A model generated the notes under the pieces. That model saw only the letters and a list, made by a program, of their open reading frames with translations, had not been told where the DNA came from and searched no databases. DNA of 64,000 nucleotides from Candidatus Roizmanbacteria bacterium (GTDB lineage: Bacteria > Patescibacteriota > Microgenomatia > UBA1406 > GWC2-37-13). A program made the position numbers and the translations under genes. Each line of letters starts with the position of its first letter. Within the stretch, counting starts at the first letter, position 1. This document shows positions 1-7,206 of this stretch, one piece after another. The DNA lies in the NCBI GenBank assembly GCA_012798265.1, contig JAAZNM010000005.1:62001-126000 (forward strand). Reading direction: 5' to 3'.

Positions 1-831
1 TCCCAAAATCCAGTCTCCTAGCCATCTTCTTACGGAATCCTCATCACGAGTCTTTAATTCTCCCAGGGCCATCGGCGGTCTAATTAATTTCCCATCCTGC
101 ATAACTCCAACAAAACCATTATGATATTCTTGTAGTCCTGCCGAATGATAAAACATGGCATTATGATCTCTAAATCCTTGTCTGGTAACATGAGATACAA
201 AATAAGGATTTAGTCTTCTCAATAAAGATATATATTCTTGTTCGGACAAACTAGCCAATACTTCAGGTTTAAGTAAATTCCTTTTTTGTTCATTAGTTAG
301 AGGTTCCGTTGACATTCTATCGTAATAGGCCTCAAGTAACTGTCTAGAAGTAGGTATCTCTCCTTTGTGTCGATTATCTCCCAATTCACTTTCTATAGCA
401 GAAGATTGTGTTTGAAGTTCGGTCCTACGTTTTTCTATCTCATCTAATTGAGTCTGTAAATCGACTACTTCTTTATCGCTTATTCCTGCAAAACCTTTAA
501 TTTTAACAACTATTTTTTTTAATCTTTGAGTCAACTCCTCTGCTTTATGTTGTTGTTCTTGATATAAAGAGCTTGTTAGATCTGCTATCTCCTGGAGTTT
601 TTTTTCCTTTTTCGTATCTAAAATTGTCTGGACCATTTTTTTTCTTCCTTCAGGATCATTTTTTTTTGATATTACCCTTGGGTTAAGAAGTTCTTCTTTA
701 ATTTCCCTTACGTCCGATCCTATCTTGACCGTGGATGAAGATTCTGTTTTTACATTTGTCAAAATAGGCGTTGTCGGTTTAGCGACTTCAACCGGAACTG
801 CTCCTGGAATCGGCTCTCCTCCTATACCCAT
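1..831 (-). CDS. Hypothetical coiled-coil protein, N-terminal 277 residues (cut by window edge)
   Basis: An open frame runs from an ATG at 829-831 to the window edge without a stop, so only the N-terminal 277 residues are visible. The first 40 residues are rich in Pro, Val and Thr and look disordered. About residues 60-150 are Lys/Glu/Gln-rich and likely a coiled coil. The rest is mixed alpha-helical and ends in charged sequence. No signal peptide or membrane helix is seen, and I recognise no family. The Pro/Ala/Thr-rich start resembles those of the proteins at 17891-20812 and 20868-22256. A -10-like box at 839-844 lies 7 bases before the ATG. It is transcribed divergently from the next gene. 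Function unknown. Confidence 0.75.
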   Translation of the reverse strand, partial: MGIGGEPIPGAVPVEVAKPTTPILTNVKTESSSTVKIGSDVREIKEELLNPRVISKKNDPEGRKKMVQTILDTKKEKKLQEIADLTSSLYQEQQHKAEELTQRLKKIVVKIKGFAGISDKEVVDLQTQLDEIEKRRTELQTQSSAIESELGDNRHKGEIPTSRQLLEAYYDRMSTEPLTNEQKRNLLKPEVLASLSEQEYISLLRRLNPYFVSHVTRQGFRDHNAMFYHSAGLQEYHNGFVGVMQDGKLIRPPMALGELKTRDEDSVRRWLGDWILG

Positions 832-838
832 ATATTTT

Positions 839-844
839 ATATAA
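839..844 (-). promoter_or_regulatory. -10 box of the 1-831 gene
   Basis: TTATAT on the minus strand, preceded by TGG (extended -10 form), 7 bases before the ATG. It fits a leaderless transcript. No clear -35. Confidence 0.4.
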
Positions 845-891
845 CCAAAAACTAGTTAAAAATGCAATTAAAATGTATCAATTCTGTTATG

Positions 892-897
892 TATAAT
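892..897 (+). promoter_or_regulatory. -10 box of the 908-2515 gene
   Basis: Perfect TATAAT ending 10 bases before the ATG at 908. The predicted transcription start falls within about 4 bases of the start codon. No Shine-Dalgarno sequence is present. Confidence 0.6.
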
Positions 898-907
898 CAA
901 AATATAG

Positions 908-2515
908 ATGGATAACATTGACAACCAACCGCCAGGGTTTAAAAAGCCCGATTACGACCGCTTGCCCGGATTTGGCGACGGTTTTTTCAAAAACGGTAAT
1001 TTACCGGACTCGGTTTATCTGAAAAAAATTTTTTATCAGATCATTGCCGCTTTTCTTTTCATCCTTATCTTTGTCCTGATCGCCTATTTCTTGAGAAAAG
1101 CCTATATAGACAATCAGCTGCGGCTTGAAAAGGAAAAAAACGACTCCTATTACCGTTCCAACCTGAAGCTTACCCCCACCTCAACCGTCGGAGACCAGAA
1201 TACCCTTAATCCCGATCTCAATCTTAACTTCCAGCAGATACTGACAAAATACTGTCTTCCCGAAGCCAGTTCTTCGCCAAAGATCAGCCGCCAAAAAACA
1301 CCGGTCATTATCGATAAAGATCTTTTGGATGAATCTGTGAAGGATATTGACTGTTACGGCGAAGATAAAACCCGTTATCTGGGTTTTACCGACAAAAACC
1401 AACAGACGTTCTATATCTACGATAAAAGTTCCAAGGAAGTCGGCCATGGTAGAGTTGGTTTTTTCGGCCTGCCCGGTATCGAGGTGGAAAAAAAAGATCC
1501 GGTTATCGTCAATGGCTATCTTTCCCAATCCGACGGTCCGCTTTTAAACGAAGAAATCGCCCTTTTTCTCCGCGGTGAAAAAACCATATATTTAAGCAAA
1601 AGCGAAAAAGTTTACGTGGATGTAGGCCTGAAAGCAGTCGCTGAAAACTTTCCCGAACTTATCGGCATTCTCAATAAATATTCTGTCAACGACAACCAGA
1701 CCGGCAAGCAGCGTCTGCAGAATACGGCTCCAGCCGAAATCGAGGCGATCAAGTATTTTTACGGCAATCTTTACAGCCTAAAAAAAGAGCAGGAAGAAGC
1801 CTTAAACAAAATAAAAAACCTTTTGTCGAAAATAAGCGGAGATCCCTTAAGACAGGATAAGGAGTATATTACGCCAACCGGCCCGACTCCCGTACCGGGA
1901 GCACCGTCAGAGACGGAAATAAAAAAAATGTTTCCCGACAGCGTTACCGCCGACGGCTATCTGGCTGAGGAGCTTTCCTTATCAAGCAACAACCGGATTC
2001 TTCTTCTTAAAGCCACTCTTGATGATCATGGCGTCTCGACCGTCCCCTATTTCCTGATATACGATCTGACCAACAAAAAAATCATTTACAAACCTGACAG
2101 CAGTCTTTATTTTAATTCCAGACTGAAAAATCTGACTGTTATAGACAATAAAGAAATCAAGATAAGCATGCTTTACGGATTTTATGATTACTGCCAAGAG
2201 TGTGGTTATAATCTGACTGAGTTTATCGGCTATGAACCGACCATAAACCAGTTTGTCACGAAAAATAAAAACCATGTTGACGAAATAAAAAAAATACTGG
2301 TCGACCTGCAAAAAAATAGTGCCTGTAGCGTGGAATCCGGCGGGCAAAAGCTGCTTTTTGACGAGATCAAGCAGAAATACGGCGAAGACCAAGCCTGCCA
2401 ATCTTCAAATAAAAGCGCCTACATAAGCCAAGGGATCACGCCTAAAACATATTTTCAGATAAAAAACACCGTCGAGGAAATAATCAAAGGCAAAGACCTC
2501 TCACTTCTTTTTTAG
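908..2515 (+). CDS. Hypothetical membrane-anchored protein (535 aa)
   Basis: A charged 40-residue N-terminus is followed by one membrane helix at about residues 41-62. A large presumably extracytoplasmic region follows. It holds a Pro/Thr/Gly linker near residues 320-340 and scattered cysteines, including a CxxC at about residue 437. I recognise no family. The single anchor and the Pro/Thr linker are shared with the surface proteins at 5279-17165, so an outward-facing role is plausible but inferred. The ATG at 908 is chosen because a perfect TATAAT sits just upstream. The last 15 bases overlap the end of the convergent glycosyltransferase gene. Confidence 0.7.
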   Translation: MDNIDNQPPGFKKPDYDRLPGFGDGFFKNGNLPDSVYLKKIFYQIIAAFLFILIFVLIAYFLRKAYIDNQLRLEKEKNDSYYRSNLKLTPTSTVGDQNTLNPDLNLNFQQILTKYCLPEASSSPKISRQKTPVIIDKDLLDESVKDIDCYGEDKTRYLGFTDKNQQTFYIYDKSSKEVGHGRVGFFGLPGIEVEKKDPVIVNGYLSQSDGPLLNEEIALFLRGEKTIYLSKSEKVYVDVGLKAVAENFPELIGILNKYSVNDNQTGKQRLQNTAPAEIEAIKYFYGNLYSLKKEQEEALNKIKNLLSKISGDPLRQDKEYITPTGPTPVPGAPSETEIKKMFPDSVTADGYLAEELSLSSNNRILLLKATLDDHGVSTVPYFLIYDLTNKKIIYKPDSSLYFNSRLKNLTVIDNKEIKISMLYGFYDYCQECGYNLTEFIGYEPTINQFVTKNKNHVDEIKKILVDLQKNSACSVESGGQKLLFDEIKQKYGEDQACQSSNKSAYISQGITPKTYFQIKNTVEEIIKGKDLSLLF

Positions 2516-3364
2516 GTAAGCCAGATAAGCCTTGGGGAACCTTAGGGCGGAATAAAACGAAAAAACCACTCCTCGCCAACCGTCAAGTATCCCTTTGTGG
2601 CGAAGCTGAGTTAAAAAAAACCAGCCCAAAGGTTTTATCAGACAGTAATCGATGAAATTGGCCGGAGTTTTTGTAACCGCCTTCTTTTCCATTTCCTTAA
2701 CCATCAGGGCGACGTATCTTCGGTTGCGCTCCAAATAACGCTTGAACGTCGGCGAATCATAGTGATAAAGAGGATTTTGAAGCCACCCTACTCTGCCGTC
2801 AACCGCCATTACTTCGTGGATATCGCGGCAGGGAAAACGGGCTTGGCCTTTTTTGACGAGCCTTATGGCTCCGTCAGGATAAACGCCGCCATACCTGAGA
2901 AACCGACCCAAAAAAAAATTAAGCCGGGGAACGTAAAAGGCGACATAATCGCCTTGACCAATGTCCTCGCTTCCTGTCTTTTCGGAAACCAGTCGCTGGT
3001 GGCGCAAAAAAAGTTTTTTTTCGACCAGGCTGTTTTCGTAACTTTCCAACTGCTTCCTATCCATCCCGATAACCGCTTTTATTTCCTCTTTAAGCGCGGA
3101 GGTAAGCTCTTCATCGGCGTCAAGCTGCAGGATCCAATCCCCTGACGCCTTATCAAGAGCTTTTTGCTTATTAATATGGAACATCGTTTCGTGTTTTTCC
3201 CTAAAAACCTTTACTTTCCCTCCGTAAGATTTGGCTATTTTGACCGTACTGTCAGTTGAAGCCCCATCTATGATGATAATTTCATCAACCAGATCATAGG
3301 ATGAATCAAGCGGATAATGGAGATTGTTTTCTTCGTTGCGGACGGCCAGGCAAAGGGATAACAT
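2501..3364 (-). CDS. Family 2 glycosyltransferase
   Basis: A GT-A fold transferase for a sugar from a nucleotide-sugar donor. The sequence opens with the typical first strand SLCLAVRNEENN, has IIDGASTD at 31-38, and carries the metal-binding DxD as LDADEE at 81-86. The remainder resembles the WaaE/KdtX-like GT2 subgroup, which adds sugars to cell-envelope glycans. The acceptor cannot be read from sequence. At 287 residues it is full length, with no membrane helix at the C-terminus. It ends convergently with the 908-2515 gene, overlapping by 15 bases. Confidence 0.85.
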   Translation of the reverse strand: MLSLCLAVRNEENNLHYPLDSSYDLVDEIIIIDGASTDSTVKIAKSYGGKVKVFREKHETMFHINKQKALDKASGDWILQLDADEELTSALKEEIKAVIGMDRKQLESYENSLVEKKLFLRHQRLVSEKTGSEDIGQGDYVAFYVPRLNFFLGRFLRYGGVYPDGAIRLVKKGQARFPCRDIHEVMAVDGRVGWLQNPLYHYDSPTFKRYLERNRRYVALMVKEMEKKAVTKTPANFIDYCLIKPLGWFFLTQLRHKGILDGWRGVVFSFYSALRFPKAYLAYLKKK

Positions 3365-3513
3365 AATAAAAATTACAAATTACAAAGCGCAAATTACAAG
3401 AAAAATTCAAAAGGCAAAACTATTAAATTTTTAGTTGTATTTTTGAATTTTGACTTTTAACTTTTGAGCTTATACTGTGGATTTATAATTTGTGATTTTG
3501 ACTTATTAAATTA
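3365..3513. repeat. AT-rich dispersed repeat copy, inverted arrangement
   Basis: The left half is made of words such as AAATTACAA and ACAAGAAAAATTCAAAAG. The right half holds the complementary style of words (TTTTGAATTTTGACTTTTAAC). The two halves can pair through ATTCAAAA/TTTTGAAT. The ACAAGAAAAATTCAAAAG word recurs exactly at 4086-4103. This fills the gap between two divergent genes. No small gene is seen. Confidence 0.5.
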
Positions 3514-3519
3514 TATAAT
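3514..3519 (+). promoter_or_regulatory. -10 box of def
   Basis: TATAAT ending 6 bases before the ATG at 3526. A weak -35 candidate TTGTGA lies at 3490-3495, spacing 18. Leaderless arrangement. Confidence 0.6.
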
Positions 3520-3525
3520 ATCCTC

Positions 3526-4074
3526 ATGTTAAAAATCGTCCTCGTACCGAATAAAGTCCTGACTACACCTGTTTTACCGGTTGAAACAATCGATAAAAAA
3601 ATCGTCAATCTTGTGGAAGAAATGAAGCTTACCTTGCTGTCACAACATGATCCACAGGGAGTCGGCCTGGCCGCCCCCCAAGTCGGAGTAAACTTAGCCA
3701 TCTTCATAATCAAGCCTACCCAGAAATCAAAGATTGAAGTTTTTATCAATCCGAAGATTATCGATCAGATAAGATTAAAGCCTTTTGTGTCAAACACAAG
3801 TTCGAAACCGATTGTCAAAAAAGGGACACCGCTTGAAGGTTGTCTTTCCATCCCTCGGATCTGGTCACCGGTTAAACGGGACAAAAAAATCCTCCTGGAA
3901 TACCAGACCATGAACGGCGAGAAAAAAACCGAGTGGTTTAAGGGCTTTAAAGCCGTTATTATCCAACACGAGGTCGACCACCTTGACGGAATCCTTTTTA
4001 CCCAGCGCTCGCTTGAACAAAATTCGCCGCTTTTTGAGGAGAAAGATGGAGAACTGGAAAAACTCAAATATTAA
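3526..4074 (+). CDS. def: Peptide deformylase
   Basis: Removes the N-formyl group from the initiator methionine of new proteins, a metal-dependent cytoplasmic step. All three family motifs are present: GVGLAAPQ at 45-52, EGCLS at 104-108 with the metal-binding Cys, and HEVDH at 148-152 with two metal-binding His and the catalytic Glu. The 182-residue length is normal. A perfect TATAAT sits 6 bases before the ATG, so the mRNA is probably leaderless. It is convergent with the bL28 gene, with an AT-rich repeat copy between them. Confidence 0.96.
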   Translation: MLKIVLVPNKVLTTPVLPVETIDKKIVNLVEEMKLTLLSQHDPQGVGLAAPQVGVNLAIFIIKPTQKSKIEVFINPKIIDQIRLKPFVSNTSSKPIVKKGTPLEGCLSIPRIWSPVKRDKKILLEYQTMNGEKKTEWFKGFKAVIIQHEVDHLDGILFTQRSLEQNSPLFEEKDGELEKLKY

Positions 4075-4131
4075 AATCACAAATCACAAGAAAAATTCAA
4101 AAGTTTTGAGTTTGAATCGTGGATCTGATGT
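4075..4131. repeat. AT-rich dispersed repeat copy between convergent genes
   Basis: Contains ACAAGAAAAATTCAAAAG, shared exactly with the copy near 3396. A short inverted repeat ATTCAAA/TTTGAAT has a 9-base loop. The right half (TTTGAGTTTGAATCGTGGAT) resembles 5220-5245. It might act as a bidirectional terminator, but it lacks a GC-rich stem. Confidence 0.45.
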
Positions 4132-4431
4132 TTACTTTTCGGAGGTTTTTGTTTTTTTCTCTTCAGTCTTAACTTTAGGTTGAGCAACAGCTAAAGTCAG
4201 AAACGGTTTTTTGCCTTCAGCAGTATCTTTTTTGATTCTTTTAAGGCATTTCGTGCACAGCTTGACTCTCTGAACCTCACCCTTTTCTACGATATCGATC
4301 CTTTGGAGATTGGGCTCAAATACCCTTTGGGTCTTAGGAGCTCTTTTTTTCCAACGTCCACCGGCCACTCCCCGATGGTGAGTATGGGAACGTCCGTAAA
4401 GCAAACCTTTATGGCAATAAAAACAAGGCAT
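4132..4431 (-). CDS. rpmB: 50S ribosomal protein L28 (bL28), zinc-ribbon form
   Basis: Small basic large-subunit protein. N-terminal CFYC (Cys3, Cys6) and CTKC (Cys59, Cys62) make a four-Cys zinc site. The core GRWKKRAPKTQRVFEPNLQ matches the conserved bL28 segment RRxxPNLQ. At 99 residues it is longer than typical bL28 (60-80) because of a Lys/Glu/Thr-rich tail after residue 80, likely disordered. Convergent with def. The region upstream of the start (4432-4544, 113 bases) holds the promoter of the opposite gene and no evident small gene. Confidence 0.88.
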   Translation of the reverse strand: MPCFYCHKGLLYGRSHTHHRGVAGGRWKKRAPKTQRVFEPNLQRIDIVEKGEVQRVKLCTKCLKRIKKDTAEGKKPFLTLAVAQPKVKTEEKKTKTSEK

Positions 4432-4532
4432 ATGTCAGCGATTATTGATAAAAATATTTTCTCCTTCGTGAAACTCAGGAAACTTTATGATAACATATAA
4501 AATTGGTAATTTCAAATTTTAAATTAACAATT

Positions 4533-4538
4533 TATAAT
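4533..4538 (+). promoter_or_regulatory. -10 box of the M50 protease gene
   Basis: TATAAT ending 6 bases before the ATG at 4545. A weak TTCAAA lies at 4511-4516, spacing 16. Leaderless arrangement. Confidence 0.55.
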
Positions 4539-4544
4539 TAGAAT

Positions 4545-5201
4545 ATGATTAACTACCTGTTTTCCAACCCGTTGATGTTTTTGGCTTATACTGTCGCTTT
4601 GTTAGTCTCTCTTTCGGTCCATGAGTTCTGTCATGCTTGGGTGGCCGACTATCTGGGCGATCCGACGGCAAGGCTTGCCGGCAGGCTAAAACTCAATCCG
4701 CTTGTCCATATAGACAGGCTCGGTTTGATTTTTTTACTCTTCTTCGGCTTTGGCTGGGGCAAACCGGTTGAGTTCGATCCTTTTAACCTGAAAAATCCGA
4801 GAAAGGATGCTGCCCTCATCTCTTTAGCCGGTCCTTTGTCAAATTTTGTTTTGGCTCTGTTATTTTCTTTATTGCTAAAATTGTTAATTTTTTTTAAACT
4901 AAAAATTCTTTATATTATAGGTATATTTTTTTTCCTGCCACTGATCAACCTCAACATCGTCTGGGGACTTTTCAACCTGATCCCGATCCATCCGCTTGAT
5001 GGCTTCAAAGTAGTCGGCGGCATTCTCCCGGAGGAAAAAGCCAGAGAATGGTATGGCCTGCAAAGATATGGAATGCTGTTTCTTATACTAATGATCTTTC
5101 CCCTAAACAAAAACGGATCGATGCTCGATATCATAATCAGGCCCCTTTCCGCCTGGATACTCAATCTCCTTATTCCGGGAAACCTGGGAGGAATCATATA
5201 A
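4545..5201 (+). CDS. Site-2 protease family (M50) membrane zinc protease
   Basis: Integral membrane metalloprotease of the SpoIVFB/S2P type, which cuts substrates inside or near the membrane. HEFCH at residues 26-30 is the HExxH zinc motif inside the first helix pair. NLIPIHPLDG at about 144-153 is the second conserved motif (NxxPxxxLDG), bringing the third zinc ligand. Several hydrophobic segments give about five to six membrane helices. The 218-residue length fits the minimal bacterial S2P group without a PDZ domain. The substrate is unknown. It is monocistronic, with its own TATAAT box. Confidence 0.9.
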   Translation: MINYLFSNPLMFLAYTVALLVSLSVHEFCHAWVADYLGDPTARLAGRLKLNPLVHIDRLGLIFLLFFGFGWGKPVEFDPFNLKNPRKDAALISLAGPLSNFVLALLFSLLLKLLIFFKLKILYIIGIFFFLPLINLNIVWGLFNLIPIHPLDGFKVVGGILPEEKAREWYGLQRYGMLFLILMIFPLNKNGSMLDIIIRPLSAWILNLLIPGNLGGII

Positions 5202-5204
5202 AAA

Positions 5205-5270
5205 TCACATGAATTTTGAGTTTTGAGTTTAAATTGTGGATTTGACGTTTGTGACTTAAGTTTACCTTAC
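5205..5270. repeat. AT-rich dispersed repeat copy
   Basis: Tandem TTTTGAG words, then TTTAAATTGTGGATTTGACG and TTTGTGAC, similar to 4110-4130 and 3460-3505. It lies between two convergent genes. Confidence 0.4.
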
Positions 5271-5278
5271 TATCTACG

Positions 5279-5914
5279 TCACGGGGTCGGAGTCAGTGTG
5301 GTCGTAACCGTCGTAGTTATTTTTTTCAAGCATTTCATATAGTCCTGGGTCGAGCATCCCTTACCCAATTTTAACTTGATTTTTTGGCAGTCGGTTTCGT
5401 TACATTCGTAAATCACGTTGCGATCGCCGACTATCGGACTGATGGCGATGGTTTGAATCGGTTTAGGCAGATTGGTAGTATCGGCCGGAGTTTTGGTCGG
5501 CAAAGCCGTCGGAACAACCGTCTTTTTTTCGACGCCTTTTGTCGTAAACGTCCACGGTACCCCACCGTTATCATACTTCTTCTCGCCGATCCTTATCTGA
5601 AAATAATAGGTGGTATTGGGCGAAAGTAAAGTCAGATCGACCGAATGGCTTTTGGACCGTTGCACCTCTGGAGCGAAAAAATTAAGGGCCGTTGGCGAAT
5701 TGCCGTATTCGATTACCCCCTGGGTATCTATGCCCGAACTCCATGTGACTTTAACGCTGTTTTGACTGATATCGGAGATGATTACGTCCCGCGGTTCAAT
5801 GTCGGCCGCCCGAGTCAACACGCCGGCCATCAATCGGTACCCCATCACCAAAATAACAACCGCCACAATCGTTCCGATAATGATTGCCGCTATCTTGGTA
5901 ATTTTTTTGTCCAT
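5279..5914 (-). CDS. Membrane-anchored fibronectin type III protein
   Basis: A short cytoplasmic tail, one membrane helix at about residues 7-27, then one FN3-like domain at about 38-126. That domain shows VKVTWSS, GVIEYG and NTTYYFQIRI, all typical FN3 strands. A Thr/Pro-rich linker and a small Cys-containing tail (CNETDC, then CST, CLKK) follow. FN3 domains serve as spacers or binding modules in extracellular enzymes. The ATG at 5914 is preferred to an upstream TTG. This is the last gene of the nine-gene surface locus. Confidence 0.75.
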   Translation of the reverse strand: MDKKITKIAAIIIGTIVAVVILVMGYRLMAGVLTRAADIEPRDVIISDISQNSVKVTWSSGIDTQGVIEYGNSPTALNFFAPEVQRSKSHSVDLTLLSPNTTYYFQIRIGEKKYDNGGVPWTFTTKGVEKKTVVPTALPTKTPADTTNLPKPIQTIAISPIVGDRNVIYECNETDCQKIKLKLGKGCSTQDYMKCLKKITTTVTTTLTPTP

Positions 5915-5926
5915 AATTTCATGCAA

Positions 5927-5932
5927 ATTATA
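5927..5932 (-). promoter_or_regulatory. Possible internal -10 box for the FN3 gene
   Basis: TATAAT on the minus strand, 12 bases before the ATG at 5914. It overlaps the end of the preceding gene. Confidence 0.35.
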
Positions 5933-6578
5933 ACAATAAAAATCTTACCATTGTTCCTAAAAATAATAAGATCATTCCCGGAACGGCCAGTTTCGGAACT
6001 TCGTCAAAGTATCCGGTTTTCGGTAAAGCGGTCGGAGTCGGGCTGCCGTTATATGTACCCGGCGTCGGCGTGGCAGTAGCACTACTGCTTCCACCAACCG
6101 ATACGGCCGAAGTTCCGTTTTTGCTGCAAACCATAACGTTACTGGCGTTGATGTCGTTTTTAATTATTTTTGATGACTGACAGTCAAACGCCGCCGTCGC
6201 CGATCCGCTTTTTAGGGCTTTGAAGGTGATTGTCGCCAAAGTTCCGCTGCCAGTCTTTGAAGTAGCGGCATCATCGACCATGCCGGCGATATAAATTTTT
6301 CCAGAGGTGATGTTGTTGGTCACCGTCGGGAAAAAACTGCCGTTGGCGACAGACTGGGCCTCAAGGACCGATGAATCATATATTATATAAGAGTCGGCCG
6401 AGGACAACTGGTCGGATTCGGCGTCAATAACGACCGCCAGTTGAAAAGTATCGTTGGCGTTTGCCGAAACCGTTGTTTTGTCGAATTTGAAGTAAGCCGC
6501 TTTTACCTGGCCAAAAACAACCGGAGCGATAAACATCCCGGTTATAAGAAGCGAAAAAAATGATATCTTTAATCTCAT
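5928..6578 (-). CDS. Cohesin-like surface protein with LPKTG tail
   Basis: An N-terminal signal peptide (about residues 1-27) is followed by one cohesin-like beta-sandwich at about 28-160. It shows the family pattern: regular strands, YDSSVLEAQSV, and SGTLATITFKALKSG. A Ser/Thr/Pro linker leads to LPKTG, about ten residues, and a hydrophobic C-terminal helix with one Arg. That is the layout of a sortase sorting signal, although the positive tail is weak. Known cohesins bind dockerin domains, and two dockerin-bearing proteins are encoded just upstream. The start codon overlaps the preceding stop by one base. Confidence 0.8.
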   Translation of the reverse strand: MRLKISFFSLLITGMFIAPVVFGQVKAAYFKFDKTTVSANANDTFQLAVVIDAESDQLSSADSYIIYDSSVLEAQSVANGSFFPTVTNNITSGKIYIAGMVDDAATSKTGSGTLATITFKALKSGSATAAFDCQSSKIIKNDINASNVMVCSKNGTSAVSVGGSSSATATPTPGTYNGSPTPTALPKTGYFDEVPKLAVPGMILLFLGTMVRFLLL

Positions 6579-7168
6579 TATTCGACTTTAATTTGTATCT
6601 GATTTAAGTCCGGATAAACTATCTTGCTTTCGGCGTTGACCATCTGGGTTTTCTCCTTGTCAGAAGTCGTCAACAGAGTAAAACTGTACTGGCCTTTTTT
6701 TAAGCAGGCCAGATTGACCTCGACTATATCTTCACCTTTCAAAACAGAGTTGCTGTTTACCTGAAGTTTTTTCGTACCGGTGACTATCAACAGGTTATTT
6801 TTCTTTAAAGGATAAGATTTGAACATGGTTGACAGATCGCTTACACCGGTCAAACTAAAAGCATCCTGGCTGTAACCGATCAGGATATCAAAACCGCTGA
6901 CATCGTTGCCTAAGGAATCGGCCTTTACCAATAAACTTAAGGTGTCGCCAACTTTATAACTAAAACCGTTCCTGGGGTTAATTTTTATATAACCCGTCTT
7001 TTTTTTGGAAACAATAGCCACCTTGGCAACGTCACTTTGTTTGTCGCTTACTGTATTTTTTTGATCTTTGGTTTGGTTGAAAGATCTAAAAACCATTACT
7101 ACGACAATAAGAATACCTATTCCCAACAACAAAAAAATCGCCCGGTAATCTACTCTCTCCTCCTCCAT
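6578..7168 (-). CDS. Membrane-anchored cohesin-like protein
   Basis: One N-terminal membrane helix (about residues 10-27) precedes a single cohesin-like domain at about 58-190. The visible pattern is VGDTLSLLVKADS, VSGFDILIGYSQDAF and VEVNLACLKKGQYSFTLL, which matches the strand order of cohesin (PF00963)-like folds seen in the neighbouring genes. No catalytic residues are apparent. It probably presents the domain on the cell surface, anchored by its N-terminus. Similarity to the family is weak, so the assignment rests partly on the locus. Confidence 0.65.
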   Translation of the reverse strand: MEEERVDYRAIFLLLGIGILIVVVMVFRSFNQTKDQKNTVSDKQSDVAKVAIVSKKKTGYIKINPRNGFSYKVGDTLSLLVKADSLGNDVSGFDILIGYSQDAFSLTGVSDLSTMFKSYPLKKNNLLIVTGTKKLQVNSNSVLKGEDIVEVNLACLKKGQYSFTLLTTSDKEKTQMVNAESKIVYPDLNQIQIKVE

Positions 7169-7206
7169 AATTTATATGGTAACTGATTTGCCGAAAAAAG
7201 ACAATA

